In this document: positions 6,800 through 7,522 of the stretch, in pieces
Layout: each line of letters begins with the position of its first letter
How positions within the stretch are numbered: the stretch's first letter is position 1
Source: Planctomycetota bacterium
Lineage (GTDB): Bacteria > Planctomycetota > Phycisphaerae > Phycisphaerales > SM1A02
NCBI GenBank assembly: GCA_003671065.1
Contig: QWPU01000151.1
Span: forward strand, 1 to 7,522
Reading direction: 5' to 3'
DNA: 7,522 nt
The notes under the pieces: generated by a model
What the model was told of the DNA's origin: nothing
Seen by the model: only the letters and a program-made list of their open reading frames with translations
Databases searched by the model: none
Position numbers and translations under genes: made by a program

Positions 6800-6815
6800 G
6801 AGTGCGGCCTCACTC
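6800..6815. promoter_or_regulatory. 16-base near-perfect dyad in the divergent promoter region, possible operator
   Basis: GAGTG C GGCC T CACTC is a palindrome with a single mismatched pair (C6805/T6810). It lies between the start of the pseudopilin operon (6744) and the permease start (6932), where both promoters must be. The symmetry and place suit a dimeric regulator site, but chance cannot be excluded and no second copy was seen in the gap. Confidence 0.3.
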
Positions 6816-6820
6816 TCTGC

Positions 6821-6849
6821 TTGACGCAAATTGGGGTCGCCGCCGTTAG
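6821..6849 (+). promoter_or_regulatory. Weak candidate sigma-70-type promoter for the permease gene
   Basis: TTGACG at 6821-6826 is close to the -35 consensus. The hexamer 17 bases on (CGTTAG, 6844-6849) matches the -10 consensus poorly. It is the best rightward candidate in the gap, and it sits just after the dyad. Confidence 0.2.
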
Positions 6850-6931
6850 GTCTGGTTGGTTTATGACGAAGATGCCGACAAATCATGCGCTTGCGCCAAA
6901 GCGTTCAAACCGCGATTATGGGCAGCCCTGC

Positions 6932-7522
6932 ATGCCGCGCCTTCTCTTTCGGCACATCGTCTTTGATCTTCTTCGCGTTCAGTTTCTGACGGCGAGCGTG
7001 CTCGTCGCAGTCATCGCGTTTGGTGCGGCAATTCGACCGATCATGCACAACTTGCTTGGTCCTGAAGAAGTGCTTCAGTTCGTGGCGCTGGCGTCAGTGC
7101 CGATGCTGCAATACGCGCTTCCGTTTGCAGGAGCGTTTGCGTCGACGATCGTCTATGCGCGCCTTGCCGCCGACAACGAAGTTCTTGCGATGAGCGCGGC
7201 GGGCATGTCGTATGCGCGCGTGTTGCGTCCAGCGATTGGGCTTGGACTCGCGCTGTTTCTCGCGATGAGTGTGTTGCTTGATGCAGGCGTGCCGCGCTTC
7301 TGGACATCGATGCGGCGGATGATTACCAATGATGTGACGCGGCTCTTCGTGAGCGCGGTTGAACGCGGCGAAGCGTTCGCGGTTGACGGCACGCAGTTGT
7401 ATGCCGACGAAGTGCGCGTGGTTGAAGGGACTACTGATGGTTCTGGACCAACGACGCGCCTCCAACTCGCAGGTGTCGCGGCGATCGAAACAGGCGCTGA
7501 TGGACGCACCACCACAGAGTTC
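6932..7522 (+). CDS. LptF/LptG (YjgP/YjgQ) family permease, N-terminal part
   Basis: The first 197 residues of an inner-membrane permease of the LptB2FG lipopolysaccharide exporter family; the gene runs off the right edge. Membrane segments: residues ~18-34 (FLTASVLVAVIAFGAAI), ~50-75 and ~100-117. The family hallmark cytoplasmic loop R-L-x-x-D-N-E-V-L-A-M-S-A-A-G-M-S is at 77-93, where LptB contacts the permease. After the third helix the periplasmic beta-jellyroll domain begins (from ~residue 120; DGTQLYADEVRVV is a typical strand pair). The ATG at 6932 gives the short N-terminus typical of the family. In-frame ATGs at 6863 and 6872 would add a hydrophilic extension of 23 or 20 residues; none has a convincing ribosome binding site. 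It is divergent from the pseudopilin operon, which may be coincidence. LptF versus LptG cannot be settled from the N-terminus. Confidence 0.9.
   Translation, partial: MPRLLFRHIVFDLLRVQFLTASVLVAVIAFGAAIRPIMHNLLGPEEVLQFVALASVPMLQYALPFAGAFASTIVYARLAADNEVLAMSAAGMSYARVLRPAIGLGLALFLAMSVLLDAGVPRFWTSMRRMITNDVTRLFVSAVERGEAFAVDGTQLYADEVRVVEGTTDGSGPTTRLQLAGVAAIETGADGRTTTEF

Noticed and set aside
6745..6931. Sigma-54 (-24/-12) promoter that would link the response regulator to the pseudopilin operon
   Set aside because: I looked on both strands for GG-N10-GC with TGGC and TTGC context. The nearest minus-strand match has 12 bases between GG and GC, which is the wrong spacing.

Overview
The window holds eight recognisable coding regions, two of them cut off by the window edges. 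The set suggests a Gram-negative-type bacterium with an outer membrane: a lipoprotein signal, type II secretion/type IV pilus-like pseudopilins, an LptF/LptG-type permease and a sigma-54 activator. The GC-rich codon use, a PilX-like protein with a beta-helix domain and a Lys/Ala-rich small protein start at the left edge would fit Planctomycetota (Phycisphaerae-like). That placement is inference, because there is no rRNA or other marker here.

Left part (1-384, minus strand): the first nine codons of a Lys/Thr/Ala-repeat protein lie at the very edge. Upstream of it, in the same direction, is a small two-repeat TPR protein. A short divergent gap (382-427) separates this from a rightward pair.

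Middle (428-3536, plus strand): a secreted lipoprotein of about 578 residues, probably beta-propeller-like, overlaps by 8 bases a complete NtrC-family response regulator (receiver, AAA+ with intact GAFTGA, Fis-type HTH). No histidine kinase is in the window. The regulator ends 19 bases from the end of a convergent operon, with a small hairpin between them.

Right-centre (6744-3556, minus strand): four pseudopilin genes form one translationally coupled operon in the order GspI-like, GspJ-like, PilX/GspK-like, GspH/FimT-like. Every junction overlaps by 1-4 bases. Three have the N-terminal Glu at mature position 5; the GspK-like one lacks it, as expected for a tip pseudopilin. Together they look like the minor-pseudopilin tip complex of a type II secretion or type IV pilus-type machine whose major pilin, ATPase and platform protein are encoded elsewhere. 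The GspK-like member carries a large beta-helix domain with a DUF7305-like signature instead of the usual GspK fold.

Right end (6745-7522): a divergent intergenic region with a near-perfect 16-base dyad leads into the N-terminal 197 residues of an LptF/LptG-family permease, which runs off the window. No RNA genes, insertion sequences, CRISPR arrays or clear horizontally acquired segments were seen. The content is mostly housekeeping cell-envelope and secretion biology; the most distinctive parts are the coupled tip-pseudopilin operon with its beta-helix member and the lipoprotein-regulator pair.
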